Assembly (NCBI GenBank): GCA_024400995.1
Contig: JAKSLU010000008.1
Location: 1-42,482 of the forward strand
Reading direction: 5' to 3'
DNA from: Bacteroidaceae bacterium
GTDB taxonomy: Bacteria > Bacteroidota > Bacteroidia > Bacteroidales > Bacteroidaceae
Length of the DNA stretch: 42,482 nt
Positions within the stretch are counted from its first letter, which is position 1; each line of letters begins with the position of its first letter. Of this stretch, positions 1 through 6,535 are shown one piece after another. A program made the position numbers and the translations under genes. The notes under the pieces were generated by a model. That model did no database searches. It was given only the letters and a program-made list of their open reading frames with translations, and was not told the DNA's origin.

Positions 1-218
1 ACCGCGACACGACTATCATGATGCGAGACCAAAAGATCAAGGAACTCGATGCACAGTTGGCTGAAAAGGACGGACAACTGGCTGAAAAGGACGGACAACT
101 GGCTGAGAAACAAAAAGCATTGCTAACATCAGCCAAGGCACTCAGAGATGCAGGCATTTCTGTGGAACAGATTGCTGCAATAACATCCTTGTCTTGTGAT
201 GCCATAGAGAATCTATAA
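1..218 (+). CDS. C-terminal tail of an Rpn/PDDEXK-family nuclease (partial)
   Basis: The reading frame is open from the left edge (codons in phase with base 3) to a stop at 216-218, so this is the 3' end of a larger gene. Visible is a charged coiled coil built of a seven-residue repeat (LAEKDGQ), then a helical tail with GISVEQIAAITSLS. Rpn/PDDEXK_2 recombination-promoting nucleases (often annotated as transposases) typically end with such a coil plus a tail like GxSxEEIAxITGLS. The nuclease core lies outside the window, so the family call rests on the tail alone. The ATG at 18 is probably internal, not the true start. Confidence 0.6.
   Translation, partial: RDTTIMMRDQKIKELDAQLAEKDGQLAEKDGQLAEKQKALLTSAKALRDAGISVEQIAAITSLSCDAIENL
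57..119 (+). repeat. 21-bp in-frame tandem repeat (2 exact copies plus a decayed third)
   Basis: Units at 57-77 and 78-98 differ at one base. The third, at 99-119, keeps only its first half. Each encodes L-A-E-K-D-G-Q and lengthens the coiled coil by one heptad, so copy-number change would keep the frame. Confidence 0.85.
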
Positions 219-227
219 CATCTATAG

Positions 228-249
228 GGGTGTTCTAGACTATACACTA
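228..249 (+). repeat. Single unit of the 22-bp intergenic repeat family
   Basis: This unit contains TTCTAGACTATACACTA and closely matches the last unit of the array at 2655-2742. It directly precedes the hairpin module at 255-298, as the other copy does at 2721-2783. Confidence 0.7.
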
Positions 250-254
250 CGAAA

Positions 255-298
255 GACACATAGGCCGAGAAGCACATGGGAGTGCCCTCGGCCTATGT
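255..298. terminator. Hairpin between convergent genes (probable bidirectional terminator)
   Basis: A perfect 12-bp inverted repeat (acataggccgag at 258-269, its complement at 287-298) encloses an inner GCAC/GTGC pairing. It lies between the end of the nuclease gene (218) and the end of the minus-strand leucine-rich repeat gene (325). U-rich flanks are weak. A 36/41 match to 255-295 sits at 2743-2783 on the other side of the leucine-rich repeat gene. Confidence 0.6.
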
Positions 299-324
299 TC
301 ACATTAGTATGAAGAAAAACTATC

Positions 325-2352
325 TTAGCGCAGTACTTTCTTGCCGTTCATTATGTTGAGGCCACGCTGAAGCTTGTTGAGCTTGCGACCCTGCAGGTCA
401 TAAACAGCTGACTGCTGATTGCCAATGGTAAGACCTGCGATGCTTGTGACATGTTCCTCGTCGTCAGGATTTGCTTCAACCAGCACTGCGCGAACTGAGA
501 AGCATCTGCCGCTGACGTTGTGGTTGGACACACTCTCCTCGACCGAATCAAAGGACAAGCAATACGCAGTCATGAAAGTATCACCACCATAAATAGGCAT
601 AACCTCAGGCGTAGAAGACCAGTAGTAGCCATTGTCGCCACGCTCGTCGTCATAGTGCCAAACGGGGCTGCCCGCAGCAGGAAGGAACATGCTGTTGGAT
701 GCGTAATCACCCTTTCCTGTGAACTTTGTTCCGTTCACGCCATAGATTCTTACCTTCTCAACATCGCAGTTACCAAAAAGAGCCCAAAATTCCTTCTCTG
801 TCGGCATGCGCCAGTTGCTGCCCCAGAGCTTGGTGGCAGTATCAGTATCGCTGGTGAGAACGTCGGTGCCCGTGTTGTGATCATCAACCTGGTCCTCACT
901 TCCACCCCATGCATAATGGCCACCAGACCCGGTTACGTGGATTGCACCTACGTTGCACTCGGCAAATTTGGGACCATCCTCCCAAAGCTGTACCCATTTT
1001 ACCTCAACGTCACCATTCCTCATGGCTGTGCCGGTTGTTGCAGAGGTGGGCTCGGATGACTCCTCATCGGTCTCCTCGACCGTTACGGTAGCACCAAGTG
1101 CGCGCAGGGCTTCGGCCAGAGCATCGGCTTTCTCTTTAGTAGCATTATCGAGCACTATGCTGGGAGCCGCGTCGGCAAGATCCTTAGCATCTCTCAAGCC
1201 TATGCCAAGAGCTTTCTTGAGAGCATTTATTACTTGTGTCTTCTTATCACCGCAACTCTCCAATATCACCTGAAAAGTGCCCGTAGCCTCCACGATGTTT
1301 TTAAAGTTCTTCCAGACCTCTGCTTCGGAGTATGCAGCCCGGCTATTCTTGGGCACATACAAGGTCGCCTGACTATAGACCACAGACTCGGAGTCAAAAG
1401 CTTCTTCGTGACAAGCAGGAGGAGTCGCACTATGGAAGATAATCTCCTCGATATTCGGGCATCCACTAAAGACCTTTGTACCTATATCTATGCTACGTCC
1501 AAGATCAACTTTTCTTAGATTCTCGCAATTTTGAAACGTGAAGTAAAGTGACGTCTTTTCTACACAATCTGCAATTTTTACAGATTCAAGATTGGAACAA
1601 GCGTAGAATGTACTAGAAGATAATGACACACCACCAGGAATGTCGAGGGTAGTTAAGCCGCATCCACTGAAGGCGGACATACCTATGCGCGTCATGCTTT
1701 CAGGAATATCGATATTCGTCAGCTCTGGGTTATAGTGAAAGGCATAAGCCCCAAGGGATGTCACACCATAAGGAATATTGATTGAGGTCAGCCCCATATA
1801 TGAAAAGGCATTTTCTCCTATGCTTGTCACACTATTAGGAATAATCGTCGTCTTGCATCCAATGACAAGCGCGTTGCTTGATGTATGAATAATCGCATTG
1901 CAATTTTCACGGCTATCATAGGTGGTATTTTCGGCTCCCACAGTGATGGAGGTAATATTGGGGTTGTCCTCGAGTGCTCTGGGGTCTATATACGTCAAAC
2001 TATTGGGAAGCGTGATGGAGGTAAGGTCTTTACAACCATTAAAGCATAATGATCCTATGCTTGTTACTCCTTCGGGGATGGTGACGGAGGTAATGGTATT
2101 ATAGGCAAAGGTCCATTCTCCGATGCTGGTCACGTTGTATGTTTTACCATTATGAGTGACCGTTGCCGGAATCACCACATCGCCAGTGTATGTCTTTTCG
2201 TATTTACCTGCTTTGTAAGTCACGGTGGCATCGCTGCCCGATACTTTGTAATAAATGCCATCCACCTCAAAATCATAATCGGCGGAAGCAAACTGCGGCA
2301 GCATCATGCCGAGGGTAGTGAGAATGAGAAAAAGTAGATTTCCTTTCTTCAT
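325..2352 (-). CDS. Secreted BspA-like leucine-rich repeat protein with an L7/L12-like domain and FISUMP domain
   Basis: 675 residues. Residues 1-24 are a signal peptide (cleavage likely ASA|D). Residues about 60-345 are BspA/TpLRR-type leucine-rich repeats (VTSIGENAFSYM-like units), usually involved in surface adhesion. Residues about 359-428 resemble the C-terminal domain of ribosomal protein L7/L12, including VILES, GIGLRDAKDLADAAP and ALGATVTVEE. The Lys of the V-I-K motif of E. coli L7/L12 is Asn here. Residues about 440-635 match the Fibrobacter succinogenes major paralogous (FISUMP) domain (NWRMPTEKEFWALF, FLPAAG, YWSSTPE). The last 35 residues (VYDLQGRKL, ending KKVLR) resemble a type IX secretion or surface-sorting tail. 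The gene is more AT-rich than its neighbours, which hints at transfer. Location and adhesion are inferred. Confidence 0.85.
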   Translation of the reverse strand: MKKGNLLFLILTTLGMMLPQFASADYDFEVDGIYYKVSGSDATVTYKAGKYEKTYTGDVVIPATVTHNGKTYNVTSIGEWTFAYNTITSVTIPEGVTSIGSLCFNGCKDLTSITLPNSLTYIDPRALEDNPNITSITVGAENTTYDSRENCNAIIHTSSNALVIGCKTTIIPNSVTSIGENAFSYMGLTSINIPYGVTSLGAYAFHYNPELTNIDIPESMTRIGMSAFSGCGLTTLDIPGGVSLSSSTFYACSNLESVKIADCVEKTSLYFTFQNCENLRKVDLGRSIDIGTKVFSGCPNIEEIIFHSATPPACHEEAFDSESVVYSQATLYVPKNSRAAYSEAEVWKNFKNIVEATGTFQVILESCGDKKTQVINALKKALGIGLRDAKDLADAAPSIVLDNATKEKADALAEALRALGATVTVEETDEESSEPTSATTGTAMRNGDVEVKWVQLWEDGPKFAECNVGAIHVTGSGGHYAWGGSEDQVDDHNTGTDVLTSDTDTATKLWGSNWRMPTEKEFWALFGNCDVEKVRIYGVNGTKFTGKGDYASNSMFLPAAGSPVWHYDDERGDNGYYWSSTPEVMPIYGGDTFMTAYCLSFDSVEESVSNHNVSGRCFSVRAVLVEANPDDEEHVTSIAGLTIGNQQSAVYDLQGRKLNKLQRGLNIMNGKKVLR

Positions 2353-2654
2353 AAAATAGCTGTTAAGTTAATAATGTGATAGTTGTTTGGAGTTAATAAT
2401 TGAGTATGTATAGGTTCTTGTATCTCTATGTCTCGACCGTGAACTTTTGTCCTGTTTTCGGAGTGCAAAATTACGCATTTCTGCACCAAATCACTTCGCA
2501 AAATCATTCAAAGTACTTCGCAGAATCTTGCATTTTGAGGGTTTACCCCCCCCCATTTACTACATCCAGATTGCAACGATGCAACAATCTAACAAAATTG
2601 TAAGATTGTCGCATAAAACTCGGCGCATCCGTCGCATCACCCACTATTGAGCTC
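2353..2654. other. AT-rich intergenic stretch upstream of the leucine-rich repeat gene
   Basis: This stretch holds the leader (about 108 nt) and candidate promoter of the minus-strand leucine-rich repeat gene, and a run of eight or more C near 2547. Short open frames here show no recognisable protein features. The rest of the gap is filled by the 22-bp array and two hairpins listed separately. Confidence 0.6.
2466..2473 (-). promoter_or_regulatory. Candidate -7 element of the leucine-rich repeat gene
   Basis: On the minus strand this reads TAATTTTG, followed by CAC, and fits the Bacteroidota -7 form TAnnTTTG. No TTG at the usual distance upstream was found, so support is moderate. Confidence 0.45.
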
Positions 2655-2742
2655 AAATCGCTCCAAATATACACTAGCTTTTCCTTGTCTATACTCTAAT
2701 TTTTCTTTGTCTATACACTAGTTTTTTCTAGACTATACGCTA
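2655..2742 (+). repeat. Array A of the 22-bp intergenic repeat family (4 units)
   Basis: TATAC recurs at 2668, 2690, 2712 and 2734, exactly 22 bases apart. Units start at 2655 (degenerate), 2677, 2699 and 2721. The second holds TTTTCCTTGTCTATACTCTA and the fourth TTCTAGACTATACGCTAG. Each has a loose dyad (TAG...TATA...CTA) centred on TATA. The array lies between the promoter of the leucine-rich repeat gene and the nrdG terminator. It is in the opposite orientation to the array at 34101. Confidence 0.85.
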
Positions 2743-2783
2743 GTCACATAGACCGAGATGCGCACGGGAGTGCCCTCGGCCTA
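2743..2783. repeat. Second copy of the 41-bp hairpin module
   Basis: 36 of 41 bases match 255-295. The outer stem pairs tagaccgag with ctcggccta with one mismatch; the inner GCAC/GTGC pairing is kept. Like the first copy it follows a 22-bp repeat unit, so a module of 60-70 bp stands on both sides of the leucine-rich repeat gene in direct orientation. Confidence 0.7.
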
Positions 2784-2794
2784 ACCTATGAATA

Positions 2795-2833
2795 AGGTCG
2801 GCTGCTACGCGGAATGTGCGTAGCAGCCGACCT
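2795..2833 (-). terminator. Strong hairpin downstream of nrdG
   Basis: A perfect 16-bp inverted repeat (aggtcggctgctacgc at 2795-2810, its complement at 2818-2833) with a 7-base loop starts about 30 bases beyond the nrdG stop. On the minus strand it is followed by TTATTC, a weak U tract. It is the likely end of the nrdD-nrdG transcript. Confidence 0.7.
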
Positions 2834-2865
2834 GGTATGTTGTCCTTAACTCGGGGGCGAGGCTA

Positions 2866-3345
2866 TCAGCTGCGCCAGAAGCGGGAGGTCTGGTCGATGA
2901 GCTGTCCCTCGCTGATGCTATAGTAGCGCTGGTTGGTCGATGGGGAGGTGAGGGGGCCTGCCTCCGCACGCCAGGGACCGAGCTTGATGTAGTCAAAGTG
3001 GTGGAGGGGGAATCCTCCAGGGAAGAGTTCCTCGGGCAGGGTCTCCCGTCCTGAGTACCACCCCACCCTGAGCCCTGGGTTCGCTCTGCGCAGAAGGGCC
3101 GCGAACTCAACGAGAGCCTGGGGGTCGTTATCCCCACCCTGAAATCCGACACAGGTGATGGCTCCATGGTAGTGTGCGACGAGACTTATCAACCGCTCCT
3201 GAGTGAGTTCCTCGCCCACGTCCTGACCGAGATAGGAGCTATGACAGCCGGGACAGTGATGGGGACAGAGGGAGAGGTTAATGGCCAGTGTGACCTCGTC
3301 GGGGTACTCCTGAAAGACGATGTCGTAGTTGACGTACTTGATCAT
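2866..3345 (-). CDS. nrdG: Anaerobic ribonucleotide reductase activating protein
   Basis: 159 residues, a usual NrdG length. NrdG is a radical SAM enzyme that uses a [4Fe-4S] cluster and S-adenosylmethionine to install the glycyl radical on NrdD. The cluster motif CX3CX2C is visible as CPHHCPGC (C27, C31, C34), followed by a TCVGFQGGDND stretch matching the SAM-binding region. The gene begins 4 bases after the nrdD stop, so the two are surely co-transcribed and probably translationally coupled. The ATG at 3345 gives the standard N-terminus (MIKYVNYDIVFQEYPDE). Confidence 0.95.
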   Translation of the reverse strand: MIKYVNYDIVFQEYPDEVTLAINLSLCPHHCPGCHSSYLGQDVGEELTQERLISLVAHYHGAITCVGFQGGDNDPQALVEFAALLRRANPGLRVGWYSGRETLPEELFPGGFPLHHFDYIKLGPWRAEAGPLTSPSTNQRYYSISEGQLIDQTSRFWRS

Positions 3346-3349
3346 AGCC

Positions 3350-5473
3350 TTATACCTCCAGGGCGGCCTCTATCTGCTGGGGCTTGATGGCCCCGTAGTG
3401 GCGGCGCTCGGCCTCACGCTGACGATCGAGACTGAAGTTGCTGACACGCTTGAGATAGCCAATGATACGGGTGAGGTAATCGACATTGGTAGAGTGGCAG
3501 TGGGGGCACTCCTTGAGGTAGCGCTTGTCGATGGTGCCGCACTCGTTGCAGAGCGTGTTGGGGATGTTGAAGGTGAAGTAGTTGGTACCCTCCTTGGCTG
3601 CCACGCGCAGAAGCTGACGATACTGACCCTGGGAGAGGTGCTCATCGAGATTGCAGTGGAGGGCGGAGCCACCAGTGAGGTGCTCTACATAGCGACGACC
3701 GTGGAGGCGGAACTTTTCGATCACATCGGTGTTGGTGTCCTCAACGACATAGAAGTAGGAGTTGTAGCAGTCGCGGGGCACAAAGTAGCCTGCCTCGCGG
3801 TCCCACTTGGCGTGCTTGACACCTACGTTTTCAGCAGGAATCATCTCGCAGTTGAAGAGGACATCCTTGGTGCGATACTGCTTGTTGTACTTCTCGACGA
3901 TGCCCAGGACGTTCTGCACGAACTCGCAGTACTCCTCGTTGTTGCTGATAGTCATACCGAGGCTCTCGGCAGCCTCCACGAGACCATTGACGCCGATGGT
4001 GAGGTACTGGCGGTTGATGGTGATATAGCCGGCATCGAAGAGGGGAAGCATGCCCTTGTCCTTGAGCCACATGAGGTTGGCGTTGTAGGCGAGCTGCACC
4101 TTGTGGCAGAGATCAACGACATCGTTGAGATAATCGATATAGGAGCGACCCTCGCGAGTGGCCTGCTGGATGCAGCGGTTGAGGTTGACGGTGAGCACGG
4201 ACTTGGAGCCTGTGCTGACACCACCTGCACCGAGGGTGTAGCTGAAGCCGTTGTCCTGAATCTCGTTGCGCAGACGGCAGCAGGAGGCCAGGGAGTCGGC
4301 GTTGTCGCTCATGTAGGTGAAGAAGGAGTGACCCTCGGAGTACATCTTGGCTGTCAGGTCGCCATACTCTGCATCCTTGCACTCGCCGTTCTCCACAAGC
4401 AGAGCCATAGTCTCTACGGGGAAGGTGAGGACGGTCTTGGTGCGCTCCTTGTTGAACCAGGTCATAAAGCGCTTCTGCAACCATGAGACGGCCTCCCAGT
4501 GGGGCTGAGTGCCATCGGGGAAGTAGAAGTTGCCAAAGATCGACTCAAAGTAGTACTTGTCGTAGTAGCTGATGTTCCAGAACACGCTCTGGAAGTTGCG
4601 GGCACCCGTGGGCTGGTTGATGCTATAGACAATCTGCTCGAAGCAGTCGGTGATGACCTTGTCGATGGTGCGACGCTTGAGGGTGCAGTCGGCCTGCATG
4701 TCGGCGTGCTTGTAGTAGTCCTCGCCGTACTCAAGCTCAAGGAAGTGGCTCATGTACATGAGGAACTCGGGAGTGGCACAGGCACCTGAGAGCATGGAGC
4801 TGACGATGAACACCATGTTGACGAAACCACCGCAGAAGCTCTTGAGGTTGGTGGGAGCCGTGGAGTTGCCACCGATGGCCTTGGTGCCCTCCAGGAGCCA
4901 GGGATACATGGTGATGGAGGCACAGTAGGGGGCGAGGGAGGTCTCGTCGTTCTTGTAGATAAAGTGGTTCTTGAGCAGGTACATGTAGCGGTCGGCCACT
5001 TCCTTGCCGTACATCTCCTGGATCTTGTCGCAGATGAGGCGGCGGTTCAGGCGCAGGAAGGCACCCTTGGGGAGCTCGCCGATGAGGGTGGCGATGTTCT
5101 TGTTCTCGACATTGGCGTTTGCATCGAACTTGCTACCACTGGCGGCATTGGCGGCATTGCAGTAGTCGATGAGGAAGCGCAGGCGGTCGGCTGTCTCGCG
5201 GTCCTCCTCGCGACGCTTGCGATAGAGCATAAAGGCCTTGGCGGTCTTGAAGTGATGCTCACGCATGAGGGCTACCTCAATCTGGTTTTGTACATCCTCC
5301 ACGCTCATGCCGTTGCAAAAGCGGAGCTGGTCAATAATGGCCTTGAGTTGGTCTGCACTGAGGGGTTCTTCGACTGCGGCAAATGCCTTCATGATGGCGC
5401 TCTTGATCTTGTCGAGAGAGAAGCTCTCGGAGGAACCATCGCGCTTGGTGATGATAAAGGTTTCGTAGCTCAT
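3350..5473 (-). CDS. nrdD: Anaerobic ribonucleoside-triphosphate reductase
   Basis: 707 residues, close to the E. coli enzyme. It reduces ribonucleoside triphosphates to deoxyribonucleotides without oxygen, using a glycyl radical made by NrdG. Residues about 4-95 form an ATP-cone allosteric domain (ITKRDGSSESFSLDKI). The C-terminus carries the Zn-binding cysteines (CNECG...CPHC, about 643-662) and the glycyl radical loop RIIGYL with Gly672. The C-terminal tail after the radical loop resembles other Bacteroidales NrdD. It is first in a two-gene operon, behind a long structured leader. Confidence 0.97.
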   Translation of the reverse strand: MSYETFIITKRDGSSESFSLDKIKSAIMKAFAAVEEPLSADQLKAIIDQLRFCNGMSVEDVQNQIEVALMREHHFKTAKAFMLYRKRREEDRETADRLRFLIDYCNAANAASGSKFDANANVENKNIATLIGELPKGAFLRLNRRLICDKIQEMYGKEVADRYMYLLKNHFIYKNDETSLAPYCASITMYPWLLEGTKAIGGNSTAPTNLKSFCGGFVNMVFIVSSMLSGACATPEFLMYMSHFLELEYGEDYYKHADMQADCTLKRRTIDKVITDCFEQIVYSINQPTGARNFQSVFWNISYYDKYYFESIFGNFYFPDGTQPHWEAVSWLQKRFMTWFNKERTKTVLTFPVETMALLVENGECKDAEYGDLTAKMYSEGHSFFTYMSDNADSLASCCRLRNEIQDNGFSYTLGAGGVSTGSKSVLTVNLNRCIQQATREGRSYIDYLNDVVDLCHKVQLAYNANLMWLKDKGMLPLFDAGYITINRQYLTIGVNGLVEAAESLGMTISNNEEYCEFVQNVLGIVEKYNKQYRTKDVLFNCEMIPAENVGVKHAKWDREAGYFVPRDCYNSYFYVVEDTNTDVIEKFRLHGRRYVEHLTGGSALHCNLDEHLSQGQYRQLLRVAAKEGTNYFTFNIPNTLCNECGTIDKRYLKECPHCHSTNVDYLTRIIGYLKRVSNFSLDRQREAERRHYGAIKPQQIEAALEV

Positions 5474-5637
5474 AGCTTAGCTTATGTATTTCTCTTATAT
5501 TAAATATATATATGTCTGTGCAGCTGCTGACGACCGACGCAAAACTATATAACGGTAAGAATGGACATTCTGTACCGTCTTTCACGGGTCCCTCCAGACG
5601 TATCTGGCGAGCGGGCAGGCGTAAGCTTCGGTTTGCG
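5474..5637 (-). promoter_or_regulatory. Structured 5' leader of nrdD-nrdG with mutually exclusive hairpins
   Basis: From the predicted start near 5636 to the nrdD ATG is about 160 nt. Read on the minus strand it offers hairpin 1 (CCAGA/TCTGG, 5594-5607), hairpin 2 (CCGT-gaaag-ACGG, 5575-5587) and hairpin 3 (ACGGTA...TACCGT with inner GAAT/ATTC, 5552-5578). Hairpins 2 and 3 share 5575-5578, so they cannot form together. Hairpin 3 is followed by a modestly U-rich stretch. I do not recognise a known riboswitch class. An AT-rich run (5496-5515) lies close to the ATG. Confidence 0.5.
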
Positions 5638-5641
5638 GGTG

Positions 5642-5672
5642 CAAAGATACGACTAAGTCGCGATATGGCCAA
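5642..5672 (-). promoter_or_regulatory. nrdD promoter
   Basis: On the minus strand, TTGG (5672-5669) is followed 23 bases later by TATCTTTG (5649-5642), the Bacteroidota -33/-7 pair. It implies a transcription start near 5636. Confidence 0.7.
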
Positions 5673-5695
5673 GCAAAAGGTATAACTTTTTTACG

Positions 5696-5739
5696 AAAAA
5701 GGAGCAAAAAGTTTTCCATTTCGGATAACTTTTTGCTCC
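5696..5739 (-). terminator. Intrinsic terminator of the polysaccharide export operon
   Basis: A perfect 13-bp stem (ggagcaaaaagtt at 5701-5713 with its complement at 5727-5739) is followed on the minus strand by TTTTT (5700-5696). It lies just beyond the stop of the phosphatase gene at 5763. Confidence 0.85.
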
Positions 5740-5762
5740 ATCGTATATTCTATCTATCTGTA

Positions 5763-6524
5763 TTACTGTAGTTTAGTTATCTGTTTTAGACAACTTTCTT
5801 TTAGCACACATTCGGAAATGGTTGCCTCAAACTGCTTTATGCGATGTGTGTCACTACCCTTAAAGGAGTAATAATCAAGCGATAAAAGGCGTTGAGCTCG
5901 CGCTTTGGCTTCAGGGCCATAGCCTCCCACGAGTGAGGGGAGGTTGAGCTGAAGGCGCACACCCATCTGGTGGAGGCGCTCGTAATCCCTCTCCGTCATA
6001 TAGAGATAGCGCTCAGGGTGGGCCAACACGGGATGGTATCCAGCAGCCTGTACCTTCTCTAGTATCCCCCAGAGGTCGAAGGGGGGATTGTAGTAGCTTG
6101 TCTCCACAAGCAACTGGTCGCCCTCCGTGCCAAGGGGGAGCAACTCGCCTGCCTCGAGGCGCTCCTCAAAGAGGTTGTCGAGCATGTTCTCTGCAGCAAG
6201 ATGGAGCTGGAGGGAGGGGACTCCTGCCTGCTCATGCCCCGGCTGTTCGCACCCTACTCTCCTCAATTCTGCTGCCCAGGCCTCCTGCACCTCAGCAAAG
6301 CGCTCACGGAGTACAGGGAGAGTGTTGGGGGTATCCTCCATAACATGGGGCGTAAACCAGACATGGGAAAACCCCACCTGCTGGTAGAGATGGAGCAATG
6401 TGAGAGTGTCCTCTATCCTTTGTATTCCGTCATCCACTCCAGGCAGGAGGTGACAATGCCAATCAGTGGCGCCCCTGAGGACGCCACTGTTGGTGTAAGA
6501 GTATCGTTTGCAAAAAGGCCACAT
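5763..6524 (-). CDS. PHP-family protein-tyrosine phosphatase (CpsB/YwqE type)
   Basis: 253 residues. This family consists of metal-dependent PHP phosphatases that remove phosphate from BY-kinases such as Wzc/CpsD. The PHP metal motifs are visible: DWHCHLLPGVDDG (H23, H25), FTPHVM, LVETSYYNPP, VLAHPERY and GSDTHR. It follows the Wzc-like kinase gene with only 11 bases between them and is last in the operon before an intrinsic terminator. The likely substrate is the tyrosine tail of that kinase. The ATG at 6524 gives an N-terminus somewhat longer than the usual start just before the HxH motif. Confidence 0.88.
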   Translation of the reverse strand: MWPFCKRYSYTNSGVLRGATDWHCHLLPGVDDGIQRIEDTLTLLHLYQQVGFSHVWFTPHVMEDTPNTLPVLRERFAEVQEAWAAELRRVGCEQPGHEQAGVPSLQLHLAAENMLDNLFEERLEAGELLPLGTEGDQLLVETSYYNPPFDLWGILEKVQAAGYHPVLAHPERYLYMTERDYERLHQMGVRLQLNLPSLVGGYGPEAKARAQRLLSLDYYSFKGSDTHRIKQFEATISECVLKESCLKQITKLQ

Positions 6525-6535
6525 AACTATTGTCT

